From Pseudomonas guangdongensis (lineage in GTDB: Bacteria; Pseudomonadota; Gammaproteobacteria; Pseudomonadales; Pseudomonadaceae), in NCBI RefSeq assembly GCF_900105885.1, contig NZ_LT629780.1, positions 1,426,001 through 1,490,000 of the forward strand: 64,000 nt of DNA. The letters run 5' to 3'. Each line of letters opens with the position of its first letter. Position 1 is the stretch's first letter. Shown here piece after piece: positions 16,758-26,469 of the stretch. A program made the translations under genes and the position numbers. The notes below the pieces were generated by a model, which did no database searches, was not told the DNA's origin, and saw only the letters and a program-made list of their open reading frames with translations.

Positions 16758-17749
16758 GCGGCCGGTCCGGGGTTGTCCAGCTGGCTGGCCAGGAAGCGCC
16801 GCACGTCGGCGTGCTGGGCCTCGGGGCAGTCCAGGCGATTGAAGTCGGCGCGAAACGCCTGCGCGCCGGGCAGGGTGGCCAGGTACCAGCCGACGTGCTT
16901 GCGGGCGATGCGCACGCCCTGCTCGGGACCGTAGAAGGCATGCAGCGCGGCCAGGTGTTCGAGGAGGATGCTCTCCACCTCGGCATGGCCAGGCGCCGGC
17001 AGCCGCTCGCCGGTGCGCAGGTAGTGGTCGATCTCGCGGAAGATCCACGGCCGGCCCTGGGCGGCGCGGCCGATCATCACCGCATCGGCGCCGGTGGCGT
17101 CGAGCACCGCGCGGGCCTTTTCCGGCGAGTCGATGTCGCCGTTGGCGAACAGCGGCAGGGCCACCGCCTCGCGGATCGCCGCGATGGTCGCGTATTCGGC
17201 CTCGCCGGTGTACAGGTCGGCGCGGGTGCGCCCGTGCACCGACAGCGCGGCGATGCCGGCCTGCTCGGCGATCCGCGCCACGTTCACGCCGTTGCGGTTG
17301 TCGCGATCCCAGCCGGTGCGGATCTTCAGGGTCACCGGCACGTCGACGGCTTTGACCACCGCGTCGAGGATCTGCCCGACCAGCTGCTCGTCCTTCATCA
17401 GCGCCGAGCCGGCGGCCTTGTTGCACACCTTCTTGGCCGGGCAGCCCATGTTGATGTCGATGATCTGCGCGCCCAGCTCGACGTTGCGCCGCGCCGCCTC
17501 GGCGAGCATCTGCGGGTCGCCGCCGGCGATCTGCACCGAGCGCGGCTCGGGGTCGCCGTCGTGGAGCATGCGCAGGCGCGACTTGCGGCTGTGCCACAGG
17601 CGCACGTCGCTGGTGAGCATTTCGGCCACCACCAAGCCGGCGCCGAGGCGGCGACACAGTTGGCGGAACGGACGATCGGTGACCCCGGCCATGGGGGCCA
17701 GGATCACCCGATTGGGGAGCGTGTAAGGGCCGATGCGAACCACCGACAT
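16754..17749 (-). CDS. dusB: tRNA-dihydrouridine synthase B, 331 aa
   Basis: FMN-dependent enzyme reducing uridine to dihydrouridine in the tRNA D-loop. It shows [14 protein letters not shown] (FMN site), [20 protein letters not shown] with the catalytic cysteine, [21 protein letters not shown] and [13 protein letters not shown], the order expected for DusB. The start [15 protein letters not shown] is the usual one. It overlaps fis by four bases and heads the transcript that includes it. Confidence 0.96.
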   Translation of the reverse strand: MSVVRIGPYTLPNRVILAPMAGVTDRPFRQLCRRLGAGLVVAEMLTSDVRLWHSRKSRLRMLHDGDPEPRSVQIAGGDPQMLAEAARRNVELGAQIIDINMGCPAKKVCNKAAGSALMKDEQLVGQILDAVVKAVDVPVTLKIRTGWDRDNRNGVNVARIAEQAGIAALSVHGRTRADLYTGEAEYATIAAIREAVALPLFANGDIDSPEKARAVLDATGADAVMIGRAAQGRPWIFREIDHYLRTGERLPAPGHAEVESILLEHLAALHAFYGPEQGVRIARKHVGWYLATLPGAQAFRADFNRLDCPEAQHADVRRFLASQLDNPGPAA

Positions 17750-17853
17750 GGGGTATCCCTGCCGCAGGGGCAAATCAGCTGCTGGAAAAGGCTGGCGATG
17801 ATACCCGCTCCGTCGGCAGGGATAAAGCCGTTCTGGACGATTTTTGAACAGCG

Positions 17854-17880
17854 GCGCCGGGCCGCCGCACGGCCCGGCGC
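17854..17880 (-). terminator. GC hairpin after the DUF3426 gene
   Basis: A 10-bp perfect stem (17854-17863 with 17871-17880) and 7-base loop lie six bases past the stop of the zinc-ribbon gene. The tract after it is not T-rich, so the terminator call is moderate. Confidence 0.45.
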
Positions 17881-17886
17881 TGCGCG

Positions 17887-19299
17887 TCAGTCCGGCGAGT
17901 GGAACTCCAGGCGGTAGTTCACCGCCTGGGCGCCGGGATCGAGGATTTCCAGGGCGATGTGGATCGGCGTCTGCGGCGGCATTTCCAGGCTGCCGGCCAG
18001 CTCGCCGGCGAGGTACTCGGCGGGCTTGAAGCGGCGGCTGGCCAGCGCGCGGCCGTTGAGGTCCTCGAAGCGCAGCTCCAGCAGCGGGAACGGCTGGGCG
18101 AAGTCGGCGCGGTTGTAGAGGATGGCGTCGACGCTCAGTGCGCCGGGATGGCGCGGGTGGCTGCGCACCACCAGGTTGCTGCTCTTGATCTGGCCGACGT
18201 CGACCCGCGCCGGCAGCGCGCAGCCGAGCGGCTGGCAGAGCTGTTCCAGCCAGGGCCGCCAGCGCTCCTGGCGGGCCAGGGCGTCGAAGTTGAAGTACAG
18301 GTACTGGCCGGCCAGGGCGGCCAGCGCCAGCAGGAGCAGCACCGCCCACAGCAGCCGGCGTCCCCACTGCGGGCGCTGCGGCTGCCAGTCCAGCTGCAGC
18401 GGCTCGTCCTGCAGGTGGCGCAGGCTTTCATCGCGCAGGCGCGGCTCGTCGCGCCACTGCGGCTCCTGACGGGCGCCGGCCTCGGCGTGGCGGGCGGGGG
18501 CGCCGTCGCGCTGGGCGCTGAGGCTGCGCAGGTGGGCGGCCTCGCGGGCGTCGTCCTCCGGGTCGGCCAGCGCCTCGTCGAGGCTGTCGAAGGCATCGAG
18601 GTCGTCCATGGCGTCGAGGGTCAGGGTCGGCTCCGCGGTACGGCGCTGGCCGGGGGCGGCTTCCTCGGCGACGGCGATGTCCGCGCGCGGGCTCTGGTCG
18701 AGCAGCAGGGCTTCGGCCCAGGACTCGTCGTGGGGCTCGCGCGGCTCGTCGAGGACGCTGATGCTGGGCATCTGCGGCGGCTGGCGGTGGCGCAGTTCCT
18801 GGCTGAGTTCGAAGCTGTCCGGCTCCAGCTTGGCCAGTTCCTCGTCCAGGTCGAGGCTGTCGAGGTCGAGGTCGTCGTGGATCCACAGGGTCTGTTCGGC
18901 CCGCGCCGGGCCTGGAGCCTGTGGGGGGGGCGGTGGGTTATCCGCTGCGCGGGGCAGGTCGTCCGGCTCCGGCTCCGGCTCCGGTTGCGGGCGGGCGGGG
19001 GGCGTCTCGACGGGCGGCAGCGGCGGGGCTGCGCGGGGGCGTTCGGCCGGCTCGCCGCTGCGCTTCAGGGCGGCCAGTCCGGCGGCCTGGGTGCCGGCGG
19101 CGAGCTGGGCGAGGCCGTCGGCACCGTCGGCCGGCGGCGCATCGAACGGCTGTACCGGCAGGCCGAGCTGTTCGGCGGCATTGAACACCTTCAGGCAGGC
19201 GCCGCAACGCACGGCCCCGTGGGCCATGCCCAGTTGCGCCGCGGTGACGCGGAAACGGGTCTGGCAGTGCGGGCATTGGGTGACGTGCGAGTCGTTCAT
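17887..19299 (-). CDS. Zinc-ribbon, DUF3426 single-pass membrane protein, 470 aa
   Basis: An N-terminal MJ0042-type zinc ribbon (CPHCQTRFRVTAAQLG then VRCGACLKVFNA) is followed by about 280 residues of low-complexity, acidic and proline-rich sequence, including an E-P repeat and DLDLDSLDLDEEL. One membrane helix (WAVLLLLALAALAGQYLYF, about residue 330) leads to a C-terminal DUF3426 domain in the periplasm (VVRSHPRHPGALSVDAILYNRADFAQPFP). The function of the family is unknown. The same gene stands between prmA and dusB in other pseudomonads (from memory), and no partner is evident. Confidence 0.85.
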   Translation of the reverse strand: MNDSHVTQCPHCQTRFRVTAAQLGMAHGAVRCGACLKVFNAAEQLGLPVQPFDAPPADGADGLAQLAAGTQAAGLAALKRSGEPAERPRAAPPLPPVETPPARPQPEPEPEPDDLPRAADNPPPPPQAPGPARAEQTLWIHDDLDLDSLDLDEELAKLEPDSFELSQELRHRQPPQMPSISVLDEPREPHDESWAEALLLDQSPRADIAVAEEAAPGQRRTAEPTLTLDAMDDLDAFDSLDEALADPEDDAREAAHLRSLSAQRDGAPARHAEAGARQEPQWRDEPRLRDESLRHLQDEPLQLDWQPQRPQWGRRLLWAVLLLLALAALAGQYLYFNFDALARQERWRPWLEQLCQPLGCALPARVDVGQIKSSNLVVRSHPRHPGALSVDAILYNRADFAQPFPLLELRFEDLNGRALASRRFKPAEYLAGELAGSLEMPPQTPIHIALEILDPGAQAVNYRLEFHSPD

Positions 19300-19337
19300 G
19301 CGCGAAGGTCCTGACGGAGACTGGTGCTTATTCTAGC

Positions 19338-19360
19338 GCTGCCGGCGCCGCGCCGGCAGC
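19338..19360. terminator. GC hairpin in the prmA to DUF3426 gap
   Basis: GCTGCCGGCG (19338-19347) pairs with 19351-19360 around a 3-base loop, between prmA and the next minus-strand gene. There is no T run; it may be a weak terminator. Confidence 0.4.
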
Positions 19361-19383
19361 TCTGGCCGGGCGGCGCGGCGGGC

Positions 19384-20262
19384 TCAGCGGCGCACGCCGC
19401 TGATGCGCACCCAGCCATCCTTCTCGGCGGTGGGGTCGAGTTCGAAGGCGCCTGCGTAGGCGGCGCGGACTTCCTCGGCCTGCTCGGCGAGGATGCCGGA
19501 CAGCGCCAGGCGGCCACCGGGGGCGACCTGCGCGGTGATGGTCGGCGCCAGTTGCACCAGCGGGCCGGCGAGGATGTTGGCGACCACTACGTCGGCGGCC
19601 TGCGGCGGCAGGTCGGCCGGCAGGTAGACCGGGAAGCGCGCCGGGTCGATGCCGTTGCGCGCGGCATTGTCGCGCGAGGCTTCCAGCGCCTGGGGGTCGA
19701 TGTCGGTGCCGACCGCCCGGGGCGCGCCGAGCAGCAGCGCGGCGATGGCGAGGATGCCCGAGCCGCAGCCGAAATCCAGCACGGTGCAGTCGTTCAGATC
19801 CTGGCCGTCCAGCCACTCCAGGCACAGCGCGGTGGTCGGGTGGGTGCCGGTGCCGAAGGCCAGGCCGGGATCGAGCAGCAGGTTGACCGCGTCCGGCTCG
19901 GGCGCCTGGTGCCAGCTCGGCACGATCCACAGGCGGCGGCCGAAGCGCATCGGGTGGAAGTTGTCCATCCAGCTGCGTTCCCAGTCCTGGTCCTCGATGC
20001 GCTCGACCTGGTGCTCGGGCAGCTCGCCGCCGCGCAGCAGGCGTAGGTGGGCGAGCACCGCATCGCCGTCGGTGCCGTCCTCGAACAGGGCGAGCAGATG
20101 GGTGTGGCTCCACAGCGGGGTGGTGCCCAGATCCGGCTCGAAGATCGGCTGGTCCTCGGCGTCCATGAAGGTCACCGAGACGGCGCCCAGCTCCAGCAAC
20201 TGGTCTTCCAGTGCGGAGGCCTGGTCGGGGGTGATGGCGAGGCGGATTTGCAGCCAGGGCAT
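19384..20262 (-). CDS. prmA: Ribosomal protein L11 methyltransferase, 292 aa
   Basis: SAM-dependent enzyme that trimethylates ribosomal protein L11. The N-terminal substrate-recognition domain ([32 protein letters not shown]) is joined to a class I methyltransferase domain with [14 protein letters not shown] (SAM binding), GTDIDPQAL and the catalytic-region motif [18 protein letters not shown], typical of PrmA, is present. The length is normal (E. coli 293). Confidence 0.96.
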   Translation of the reverse strand: MPWLQIRLAITPDQASALEDQLLELGAVSVTFMDAEDQPIFEPDLGTTPLWSHTHLLALFEDGTDGDAVLAHLRLLRGGELPEHQVERIEDQDWERSWMDNFHPMRFGRRLWIVPSWHQAPEPDAVNLLLDPGLAFGTGTHPTTALCLEWLDGQDLNDCTVLDFGCGSGILAIAALLLGAPRAVGTDIDPQALEASRDNAARNGIDPARFPVYLPADLPPQAADVVVANILAGPLVQLAPTITAQVAPGGRLALSGILAEQAEEVRAAYAGAFELDPTAEKDGWVRISGVRR

Positions 20263-20378
20263 GGGCGGTCTCTCGGCAAGGGGGGAATGGCGGGCAAGCT
20301 TACTGGAGGGGCGGTTGCGCGGCCAGTGCAGGGGCGGAGAACGACGGCAGGTCTGTTCCACCGCTGTCACCGAGCATC

Positions 20379-20410
20379 GGGTGGAAAATCGCTGCGCGAG
20401 TTTTCCACCC
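20379..20410. repeat. Strong palindrome in the accC-prmA gap
   Basis: GGGTGGAAAA (20379-20388) pairs exactly with TTTTCCACCC (20401-20410), and inside it TCGC pairs with GCGA around TGC, with one bulged G. This 14-bp hairpin resembles the GGGTGGAAAAC...GTTTTCCACCC dispersed repeats of some pseudomonads (from memory). It lies 117 bases upstream of prmA. Confidence 0.6.
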
Positions 20411-20428
20411 TGCGGACAGCGCAAACGA

Positions 20429-20454
20429 CAGAGGCCGCCCGAAGGCGGCCTCTG
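20429..20454 (-). terminator. Terminator hairpin after accC
   Basis: An 11-bp perfect stem with a 4-base loop (minus strand TTCG) lies 22 bases past the accC stop. UUCG-type tetraloops are very stable. The T content after it is modest (TGTCGTTTG). It is the likely end of the aroQ-accB-accC transcript. Confidence 0.6.
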
Positions 20455-20476
20455 CATGCGGCACCGGGCTTGTGGC

Positions 20477-21826
20477 TCAGTGCTTGTCCATACCCAGTTT
20501 CTTTTCCAGGTAATGGATGTTCACGCCACCCTTGCAGAAGCCTGCGTCGCGCACCAGGTCGCGGTGCAGCGGGGTGTTGGTCTTGATGCCGTCGACGATC
20601 AGCTCGTCCAGCGCGTTGCGCATGCGCAGCATGGCTTCCTCGCGGCTGGCGCCGAAGGTGATGACCTTGCCGATCAGCGAATCGTAGTACGGCGGAACCG
20701 CATAGCCGTCGTACAGGTGCGAGTCGACGCGCACGCCGTTGCCGCCCGGGGCGTGGAAGTGCTTGACCTTGCCCGGCGAGGGCATGAAGGTCTTCGGGTC
20801 TTCGGCGTTGATCCGGCATTCGATGGCATGGCCGCGGATCACCACGTCTTCCTGCTTGATCGACAGCTTCTCGCCGCCGCCGATGCGCAGCATCTCCTTG
20901 ACGATGTCCACGCCGGTGACCATCTCGGTGACCGGGTGTTCGACCTGCACGCGGGTGTTCATCTCGATGAAGTAGAAGTTGCCGTCTTCATAGAGGAACT
21001 CGAAGGTGCCGGCACCGCGGTAGCCGATGTCGATGCACGCCTGCACGCAGTGGGCCTGGACCTTGCGGCGGGCCTCCTCGTCGATCAGCGGAGCGGGCGC
21101 TTCCTCGATGACCTTCTGGTGGCGGCGCTGCAGCGAGCAGTCGCGGTCGCCCAGGTGGATGGCGTTGCCCTGGCCGTCGGCCAGCACCTGGATCTCCACG
21201 TGGCGCGGGTTGACCAGGAACTTCTCCAGATAAACCATCGGGTTGCCGAAGGCGGCACCGGCTTCGGTGCGGGTCAGCTTGGCGGAGGCGATCAGATCCT
21301 CCTCCTTGTGCACCACGCGCATGCCGCGACCACCGCCGCCGCCGGCGGCCTTGATGATCACCGGATAGCCCACTTCGCGGGCGATCTTCAGCGCTTCGGC
21401 CTCGTCCTCCGGCAGCGGGCCGGCGGAACCCGGCACGGTCGGCACGCCGGCCTTCTTCATCGCGTCCTTGGCCGACACCTTGTCGCCCATCAGGCGGATC
21501 ACGTCGGCTTTCGGGCCGATGAAGGTGAAGCCGGAGTTCTCCACCTGCTCGGCGAAGTCGGCGTTCTCGGCGAGGAAGCCGTAGCCCGGGTGGATGCCGT
21601 CGGCACCGGTCACCTCGGCGGCGGCGATGATCGCCGGGATGCTCAGGTAGGACTGCGCGGCGGCCGCCGGGCCGATGCACACGGACTCGTCGGCCAGGGA
21701 CACGTGCATCAGATCGCGGTCGGCAGTCGAATGCACGGCCACGGTCTTGATGCCCAGTTCCTTGCAGGCGCGCAGCACGCGCAGGGCGATCTCGCCGCGG
21801 TTGGCAATCAGGACTTTTTGCAACAT
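20477..21826 (-). CDS. accC: Acetyl-CoA carboxylase, biotin carboxylase subunit, 449 aa
   Basis: ATP-grasp enzyme that carboxylates biotin on AccB, the first half of malonyl-CoA formation. It begins [25 protein letters not shown]. The glycine-rich ATP loop [60 protein letters not shown] and the catalytic-site INAEDP are in order. The length of 449 equals that of other pseudomonads. It lies 17 bases after accB, in the conserved aroQ-accB-accC operon. Confidence 0.98.
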   Translation of the reverse strand: MLQKVLIANRGEIALRVLRACKELGIKTVAVHSTADRDLMHVSLADESVCIGPAAAAQSYLSIPAIIAAAEVTGADGIHPGYGFLAENADFAEQVENSGFTFIGPKADVIRLMGDKVSAKDAMKKAGVPTVPGSAGPLPEDEAEALKIAREVGYPVIIKAAGGGGGRGMRVVHKEEDLIASAKLTRTEAGAAFGNPMVYLEKFLVNPRHVEIQVLADGQGNAIHLGDRDCSLQRRHQKVIEEAPAPLIDEEARRKVQAHCVQACIDIGYRGAGTFEFLYEDGNFYFIEMNTRVQVEHPVTEMVTGVDIVKEMLRIGGGEKLSIKQEDVVIRGHAIECRINAEDPKTFMPSPGKVKHFHAPGGNGVRVDSHLYDGYAVPPYYDSLIGKVITFGASREEAMLRMRNALDELIVDGIKTNTPLHRDLVRDAGFCKGGVNIHYLEKKLGMDKH

Positions 21827-21843
21827 CGCAGGTACTCCGCGTG

Positions 21844-22305
21844 TCAGACGATGGTGAACAGCGGCTGGTCGAACTCGACCGGATGACCGTTCTCCACCAG
21901 GATCTGGCCGATGGTGCCACTGGCTTCGGCTTCGATGTGGTTCATCATCTTCATGGCTTCGACGATGCACAGGATGTCGCCCTTCTTGACGCTCTGGCCG
22001 ACTTCGACGAAGGCCTTGGCTTCCGGCGAGGAGGCGCGGTAGAAGGTGCCGACCATCGGCGAGCGAACCACGTTGCCGGTCAGTGCCGGGGCGGCCGGCG
22101 CGGCGGCAGCGGCCGGAGCGGCAGCCGGGGCGGCGACCGGAGCCGGGGCCGGAGCGGCGGCGTAGACCGGCTGGGCGGCGTACTGCGGCTGCTTGTTGCT
22201 GTGGCGGCTGATGCGTACCGACTCTTCGCCTTCGCAGATTTCCAGCTCGTCGATACCGGACTCTTCCAGCAGTTCGATCAGTTTCTTGACTTTACGAATG
22301 TCCAT
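21844..22305 (-). CDS. accB: Acetyl-CoA carboxylase, biotin carboxyl carrier protein, 153 aa
   Basis: Carries biotin between the carboxylase and transferase subunits. The N-terminal helix [20 protein letters not shown] is followed by an Ala/Pro-rich flexible linker (about residues 42-75) and the lipoyl/biotinyl domain with biotinylated Lys119 in EAMKMMN. The thumb-like insertion [13 protein letters not shown] is present. Middle gene of aroQ-accB-accC, 19 bases after aroQ. Confidence 0.97.
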   Translation of the reverse strand: MDIRKVKKLIELLEESGIDELEICEGEESVRISRHSNKQPQYAAQPVYAAAPAPAPVAAPAAAPAAAAAPAAPALTGNVVRSPMVGTFYRASSPEAKAFVEVGQSVKKGDILCIVEAMKMMNHIEAEASGTIGQILVENGHPVEFDQPLFTIV

Positions 22306-22324
22306 CAGGCACTCCGAAATGAGG

Positions 22325-22768
22325 TCAGGGGCGTTGAATTTGTTCTATGGCCGCTTCCAGGGCCAGGCGGTAACCGCTGGCGCCCAGTCCGCAGATCACC
22401 CCTACCGCCACATCGGAAAAGTAGGAGTGCTGACGGAACGGCTCGCGCTTGTGCACGTTCGACAGGTGAACTTCGATGAATGGGATGCTCACCGCCAGCA
22501 ACGCGTCACGCAATGCGACACTGGTATGGGTGAAGGCGGCCGGGTTGATCACGATGAAGTCGACGCCCTCGCCGCGGGCGGCGTGGATGCGTTCGATCAG
22601 CAGGTGTTCGGCGTTGCTCTGCAGGTGCAGCAGCCGGTGGCCGCAGGCCTTGGCGCGGGCTTCCAGGTCGGCGTTGATGTCGGCCAGCGTGGTGGCGCCG
22701 TAGACGCCCGGTTCGCGGGTGCCGAGCAGGTTCAGGTTGGGACCGTGCAGAACCAGGATGGTGGCCAT
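22325..22768 (-). CDS. aroQ: Type II 3-dehydroquinate dehydratase, 147 aa
   Basis: Third step of the shikimate pathway, dehydrating 3-dehydroquinate. It has the signature [18 protein letters not shown], with the active-site arginine and tyrosine, [17 protein letters not shown], and [23 protein letters not shown] with the catalytic histidine region. Normal length. It heads the operon with accB and accC; a plausible promoter lies about 60 bases upstream. Confidence 0.97.
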   Translation of the reverse strand: MATILVLHGPNLNLLGTREPGVYGATTLADINADLEARAKACGHRLLHLQSNAEHLLIERIHAARGEGVDFIVINPAAFTHTSVALRDALLAVSIPFIEVHLSNVHKREPFRQHSYFSDVAVGVICGLGASGYRLALEAAIEQIQRP

Positions 22769-22830
22769 CGGGGTGTCCTGTCGAGAAGCGCCGCCGGGCG
22801 CGTTCGGGCTGTGTCGGGAAAAGCTGCCGG

Positions 22831-22860
22831 ACTATGCCGGAAAAACCGACCGCCTGTCCA
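22831..22860 (-). promoter_or_regulatory. Possible sigma-70 promoter for aroQ-accB-accC
   Basis: On the minus strand TGGACA and CATAGT are spaced 18 bases apart, each a 4 of 6 match to the consensus, ending about 63 bases before the aroQ start. The surrounding 154-base gap between dsbD and aroQ holds no gene. Confidence 0.35.
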
Positions 22861-22922
22861 GTCGCCCGTTTTTTGCCGTAGATGGCCGCACGATACCTGA
22901 CGTTGGCGTGACTCGCTCTGCC

Positions 22923-24710
22923 TCAGCGCGCCGCTGCGGCGCGCTCCAGGGCGCTGGCCAGAGCGCTGGCGTCGGTTTCGCCGACGATGCGCAGGTCCAG
23001 CCGCTCGTTGCCGTCGGCGGCGAACAGTTGCAGTGCCGGCGGGCCGAACAGCCGGTAGCGGTCGAGCAGGGCGCGCTGCTCGGCGCTGCTGGCGGTGATG
23101 TCGAAGCGCAGCAGGCGGTAGCCGGCCAGGCGCTCGCGCACCTGTGGCGCCTGCAGCACCTCGCGCTCGATCACCTTGCAGCTGATGCACCAGTCGGCAT
23201 ACCAGTCGAGCAGCAGCGGCTGGCCGGCGGCGCGCGCGGCGGCCAACGCGGCGTCCAGCTCGCCGGGGGTGGACACGGTCTGCCAGGCGTCCTGCGCCGC
23301 GCCTGCCGGCGTGGCGAAGGTGGCGGCGCCGCCCTGCCCGAGCGGGCGCAGCGGATCGCTTTCGCCGCGCAGCGCGCCGACCCAGGCGGCCAGGGCGTAA
23401 ACCAGCAGTAGCAGGCCGAACAGCTGGGCGAGGCGCTGGCGGTGGGTCTTGGGAATCCACTCCAGGGCGCCTAGGTTGAGCGCCACGCCGCCGGCCAGCA
23501 GGCCCCACAGCGCCAGGCTCAGCGGGCCGGGCAGCACTCGCTCCAGCAGCCAGATCGCCACGCCGAGCAGCAGCACGCCGAAGGCGTTGCGCACCGTGAC
23601 CATCCACACCCCGGCGCGCGGCAGCAGGGCGTTGCCGCCGCTGGCGAACAGCACCAGCGGCGCGCCCATGCCCATGCCCAGGGCGAACAGCTTGAGGCCG
23701 CCGCCGACGGCGTCGCCGCTGGCGCCGATGTACAGCAGCGCGCCGGCCAGCGGCGCCGACACGCAGGGCGACACCAGCAGGCTGGAGAACACCCCGAGCA
23801 GCGCCGCGCCGAGCAGCGAGCCGCCGCGGGCGTTGCCGGCCAGGCGATCCAGCGGCTCGCGGATGCAGGCCGGCAGGCGCAGCTCGAAGACGCCGAACAT
23901 GGCCAGGGCGAAGGCGCTGAAGAACAGCGCGAAGGGCACCAGCACCCAGGGCGACTGCAGGCGCGCCTGCAGGTTGAGTTCGGCGCCGAACAGGCCCATC
24001 AGCGCGCCGAGCACGGCGAAGCAGGCGGCCATCGGCAGCACGTAGGCCAGCGACAGGGCCAGCCCGCGCGCGCCGCCGACCTGGCCGCGCAGCACCACCC
24101 CGGAGAGGATCGGCAGCATCGGCAGCACGCAGGGGGTGAAGGTCAGGCCGAGGCCGGCGAGGAAGAACAGCGCCAGGGCGCGCCAGTCCAGGCCGCTGGC
24201 GGCGCCGGGCGCTGCGGTTGCGGCTGTGGCTGTGGCGGGCGCGGCAGCGCCGGCACCGATGGCGAAGCTGGCGGTTTCCGGCGGATAGCACAGGCCCTTG
24301 TCGGCGCAGCCCTGGTAGCCGACCTTGAGGGTGAAGGGCGTGGCGTCCGTGCCTTGCAGCGGCACTTCGATGTCCAGCACCCCGTAGTACACCTCGACGT
24401 CGCCGAAGTATTCGTCCTGCTTGGGCGTGCCCGGCGGCAGCTGCGCGTCGCCGAGGCGCCCCGGCGGCTCGCTGCTCAGGGTCAGGCGGTGGCGGTACAG
24501 GTAGTAGCCGTCGGCGTTGACGAAGCGCAGCTTGAGGCGCTGGCCGTCCTGCTCCAGCAGGTCGAGGCGGAAGGCTTCGCCGACCGGGAGGAAGTCGCTG
24601 CTGTTGTTCAGCGCGCTGGCGCCGAGCAGCGGAGCGGGGCGACTGTCGAACAGGCTGGCGGCGGCGGGCAGGATGCAGAGCAGCAGAAGCAGGGGCAGCA
24701 GGCGACGCAT
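22923..24710 (-). CDS. dsbD: Thiol:disulfide interchange protein DsbD, 595 aa
   Basis: Moves electrons from cytosolic thioredoxin to periplasmic DsbC and similar proteins and to cytochrome c maturation. An N-terminal signal peptide (RRLLPLLLLLCILPAAAS) precedes the periplasmic alpha domain, with its cysteine pair in GCADKGLCYPPE. Eight membrane helices follow, with the redox cysteines in FTPCVLPM and VSPCVSAPL, and a C-terminal thioredoxin-like domain with WCISCK. All six cysteines needed for the relay are present. The start MRRLLPL is chosen as the signal peptide start; an ATG four codons upstream is possible. Confidence 0.95.
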   Translation of the reverse strand: MRRLLPLLLLLCILPAAASLFDSRPAPLLGASALNNSSDFLPVGEAFRLDLLEQDGQRLKLRFVNADGYYLYRHRLTLSSEPPGRLGDAQLPPGTPKQDEYFGDVEVYYGVLDIEVPLQGTDATPFTLKVGYQGCADKGLCYPPETASFAIGAGAAAPATATAATAAPGAASGLDWRALALFFLAGLGLTFTPCVLPMLPILSGVVLRGQVGGARGLALSLAYVLPMAACFAVLGALMGLFGAELNLQARLQSPWVLVPFALFFSAFALAMFGVFELRLPACIREPLDRLAGNARGGSLLGAALLGVFSSLLVSPCVSAPLAGALLYIGASGDAVGGGLKLFALGMGMGAPLVLFASGGNALLPRAGVWMVTVRNAFGVLLLGVAIWLLERVLPGPLSLALWGLLAGGVALNLGALEWIPKTHRQRLAQLFGLLLLVYALAAWVGALRGESDPLRPLGQGGAATFATPAGAAQDAWQTVSTPGELDAALAAARAAGQPLLLDWYADWCISCKVIEREVLQAPQVRERLAGYRLLRFDITASSAEQRALLDRYRLFGPPALQLFAADGNERLDLRIVGETDASALASALERAAAAR

Positions 24711-24914
24711 TGCGGTTTCTCGACGGGGAACGCCGGCATCATAGCGGAAAGGGCCTGCGGCGGCCTGCGGCAGACTGCCCCCGTAGGTAACCGGGCTTTT
24801 CGGCGTGAGCCTGCGCGGTGTCGCGCGCATGCTTTATAGTGCAAGGCAATCAGCGGCTGCCCAGCGCGCAGCCGCCCGCCTGCAATCGACTGCTCGGGGA
24901 GTGGGAAGCCAATC

Positions 24915-25964
24915 ATGCTGAACTGGAAAAAACGCGTGGGAACCGTGCGCGACAGCGTCGACGACTCGGTGGAGGATGTGCGCAGCTATCTGGGCGGAAT
25001 CTGGGCCAGCCGCGCGGTCGGCGCGGTGGTCGGCGTCTACCTGCTCGGCACCCTGGTGGTCGGCTGGTACTGGAGCATCGAGCCGGAACGCTTCGCCGTG
25101 CAGCAGCAGGCCCAGGCCGCCGCCGAGCAGGCGCAGGTCGAGCTGGTGCCCGGCTACACCACGGTGGAAACCCTGAAGCGCGTGGCCGGCACCCTGCTCG
25201 ACAAGTCGGGCGGCTACCTGTCCAACGACCTGGCGCCGCCGGGGCTGTGGCTGGACAACATGCCCAACTGGGAATACGGCGTGCTGGTGCAGGTGCGCGA
25301 CCTGTCCCGCGCGCTGCGCAAGGACTTCGCCCGCTCGCAGTCGCAGTCCACCGAGGACGCCGACCTGGCCAAGGCCGAGCCGCGTTTCAACTTCGACAAC
25401 AAGAGCTGGGCGCTGCCGGCCAGCGAGCAGGAGTACCGCGCCGGCATCCAGTCGCTGAGCCGCTTCCAGACGCGCCTGGCCGACCCCAACCAGAGCCAGG
25501 CGCAGTTCTACGCCCGCGCCGACAACCTGCGCAACTGGCTGACCGACGTGGAAACCCGCCTCGGCTCGCTGTCCCAGCGGCTGTCCGCCAGCGTCGGGCA
25601 GATGCGCCTGAACACCGACCTCAGCGGCGCCATCCCCGCCGGCAGCGAGGAGATCGTCAAGACGCCCTGGCTGCAGATCGACAACGTGTTCTACGAGGCG
25701 CGCGGCCAGGCCTGGGCGCTGTCGCACTTCCTGCGCGCCATCGAGGTGGACTTCGCCGACGTGCTGGCGAAGAAGAACGCCACGGTCGGCGTGCGGCAGA
25801 TCATCCGCGAGCTGGAGGCCGCCCAGGAGCCGCTGTGGAGCCCGATGATCCTCAACGGCGACGGCTTCGGCATCCTCGCCAACCACTCGCTGGTGATGGC
25901 CAACTACATCTCGCGGGCCAACGCGGCGATCATCGACCTGCGTCAGCTGCTCGAACAGGGTTGA
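24915..25964 (+). CDS. DUF2333 family membrane-anchored protein, 349 aa
   Basis: A short cytosolic N-terminus (MLNWKKRVGTVRDSVDD), one membrane helix near residues 33-51 (AVGAVVGVYLLGTLVVGWYW), then a soluble, probably periplasmic, helical domain of about 290 residues matching DUF2333 (e.g. GGYLSNDLAPPGLWLDNMPNWEYG). The function is unknown. It is followed ten bases later by yciH and then speA, an order shared with P. aeruginosa (from memory). A TTTATAGT stretch at 24833-24840 may be its -10 element. Confidence 0.85.
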   Translation: MLNWKKRVGTVRDSVDDSVEDVRSYLGGIWASRAVGAVVGVYLLGTLVVGWYWSIEPERFAVQQQAQAAAEQAQVELVPGYTTVETLKRVAGTLLDKSGGYLSNDLAPPGLWLDNMPNWEYGVLVQVRDLSRALRKDFARSQSQSTEDADLAKAEPRFNFDNKSWALPASEQEYRAGIQSLSRFQTRLADPNQSQAQFYARADNLRNWLTDVETRLGSLSQRLSASVGQMRLNTDLSGAIPAGSEEIVKTPWLQIDNVFYEARGQAWALSHFLRAIEVDFADVLAKKNATVGVRQIIRELEAAQEPLWSPMILNGDGFGILANHSLVMANYISRANAAIIDLRQLLEQG

Positions 25965-25974
25965 GGTGGCCGGC

Positions 25975-26346
25975 GTGAGCAAGAAACTCTCTTCCCTCGC
26001 CGCCCTCGGCGGCCTGGTCTATTCCACCGACGCCGGGCGCCACTGCCCGGACTGCTCGCGGCCGGTCGGCGAATGCATCTGCGGCCAGCCGCAGGTGCCG
26101 GCCGGCGACGGCATCGCCCGGGTGCGCCGCGAGAGCAAGGGCCGCGGCGGCAAGACGGTGACCACCATCAGCGGCGTGCCGCTGGCCGGCGAGGAACTCA
26201 AGGCGCTGGCCACCGCGCTGAAGAAGCGCTGCGGCACCGGCGGCGCGCTCAAGGACGGGGTGATCGAGATCCAGGGCGAGCACGTCGAGCTGCTCATCGG
26301 CGAACTGGAGAAGCGCGGCTTCAAGGCGAAGAAATCCGGCGGCTGA
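25975..26346 (+). CDS. yciH: SUI1/eIF1-like translation factor YciH, 123 aa
   Basis: Small protein related to eukaryotic eIF1, thought to tune start-site fidelity. It starts SKKLSSLAALGGLVYSTDAGRHCPDC with a CPDC...CICG cysteine set near the N-terminus. The SUI1 fold follows with VRRESKGRGGKTVTTISGVPL and KKRCGTGGALKDGVIEIQGEHVELL. The start is taken at GTG 25975, eight bases after GAGG; an in-frame GTG three codons earlier is the alternative. Confidence 0.92.
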   Translation: MSKKLSSLAALGGLVYSTDAGRHCPDCSRPVGECICGQPQVPAGDGIARVRRESKGRGGKTVTTISGVPLAGEELKALATALKKRCGTGGALKDGVIEIQGEHVELLIGELEKRGFKAKKSGG

Positions 26347-26358
26347 GGCTGCCGCCCT

Positions 26359-26423
26359 TGCAGGAGCGAGCGTGCTCGCGATCCTCGCCGCACCAGAGCA
26401 TCGCCAGCCAGTCGGCTCCTGCA
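26359..26423. repeat. REP-like palindromic element upstream of speA
   Basis: TGCAGGAGC (26359-26367) and GCTCCTGCA (26415-26423) are exact inverted ends. Next to the left end GCGAGC pairs with GCTCGC around GT. This matches the GGAGCGAGCNTGCTCGCGA class of REP sequences that I recall as very common in pseudomonads. It fills the yciH-speA gap and may act as a transcript-stabilising or gyrase/Pol I site. Confidence 0.65.
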
Positions 26424-26469
26424 GGTCGGGCGTCCCGGGCCGTCCATCACGATCCAAGGAGAGCTGGAC

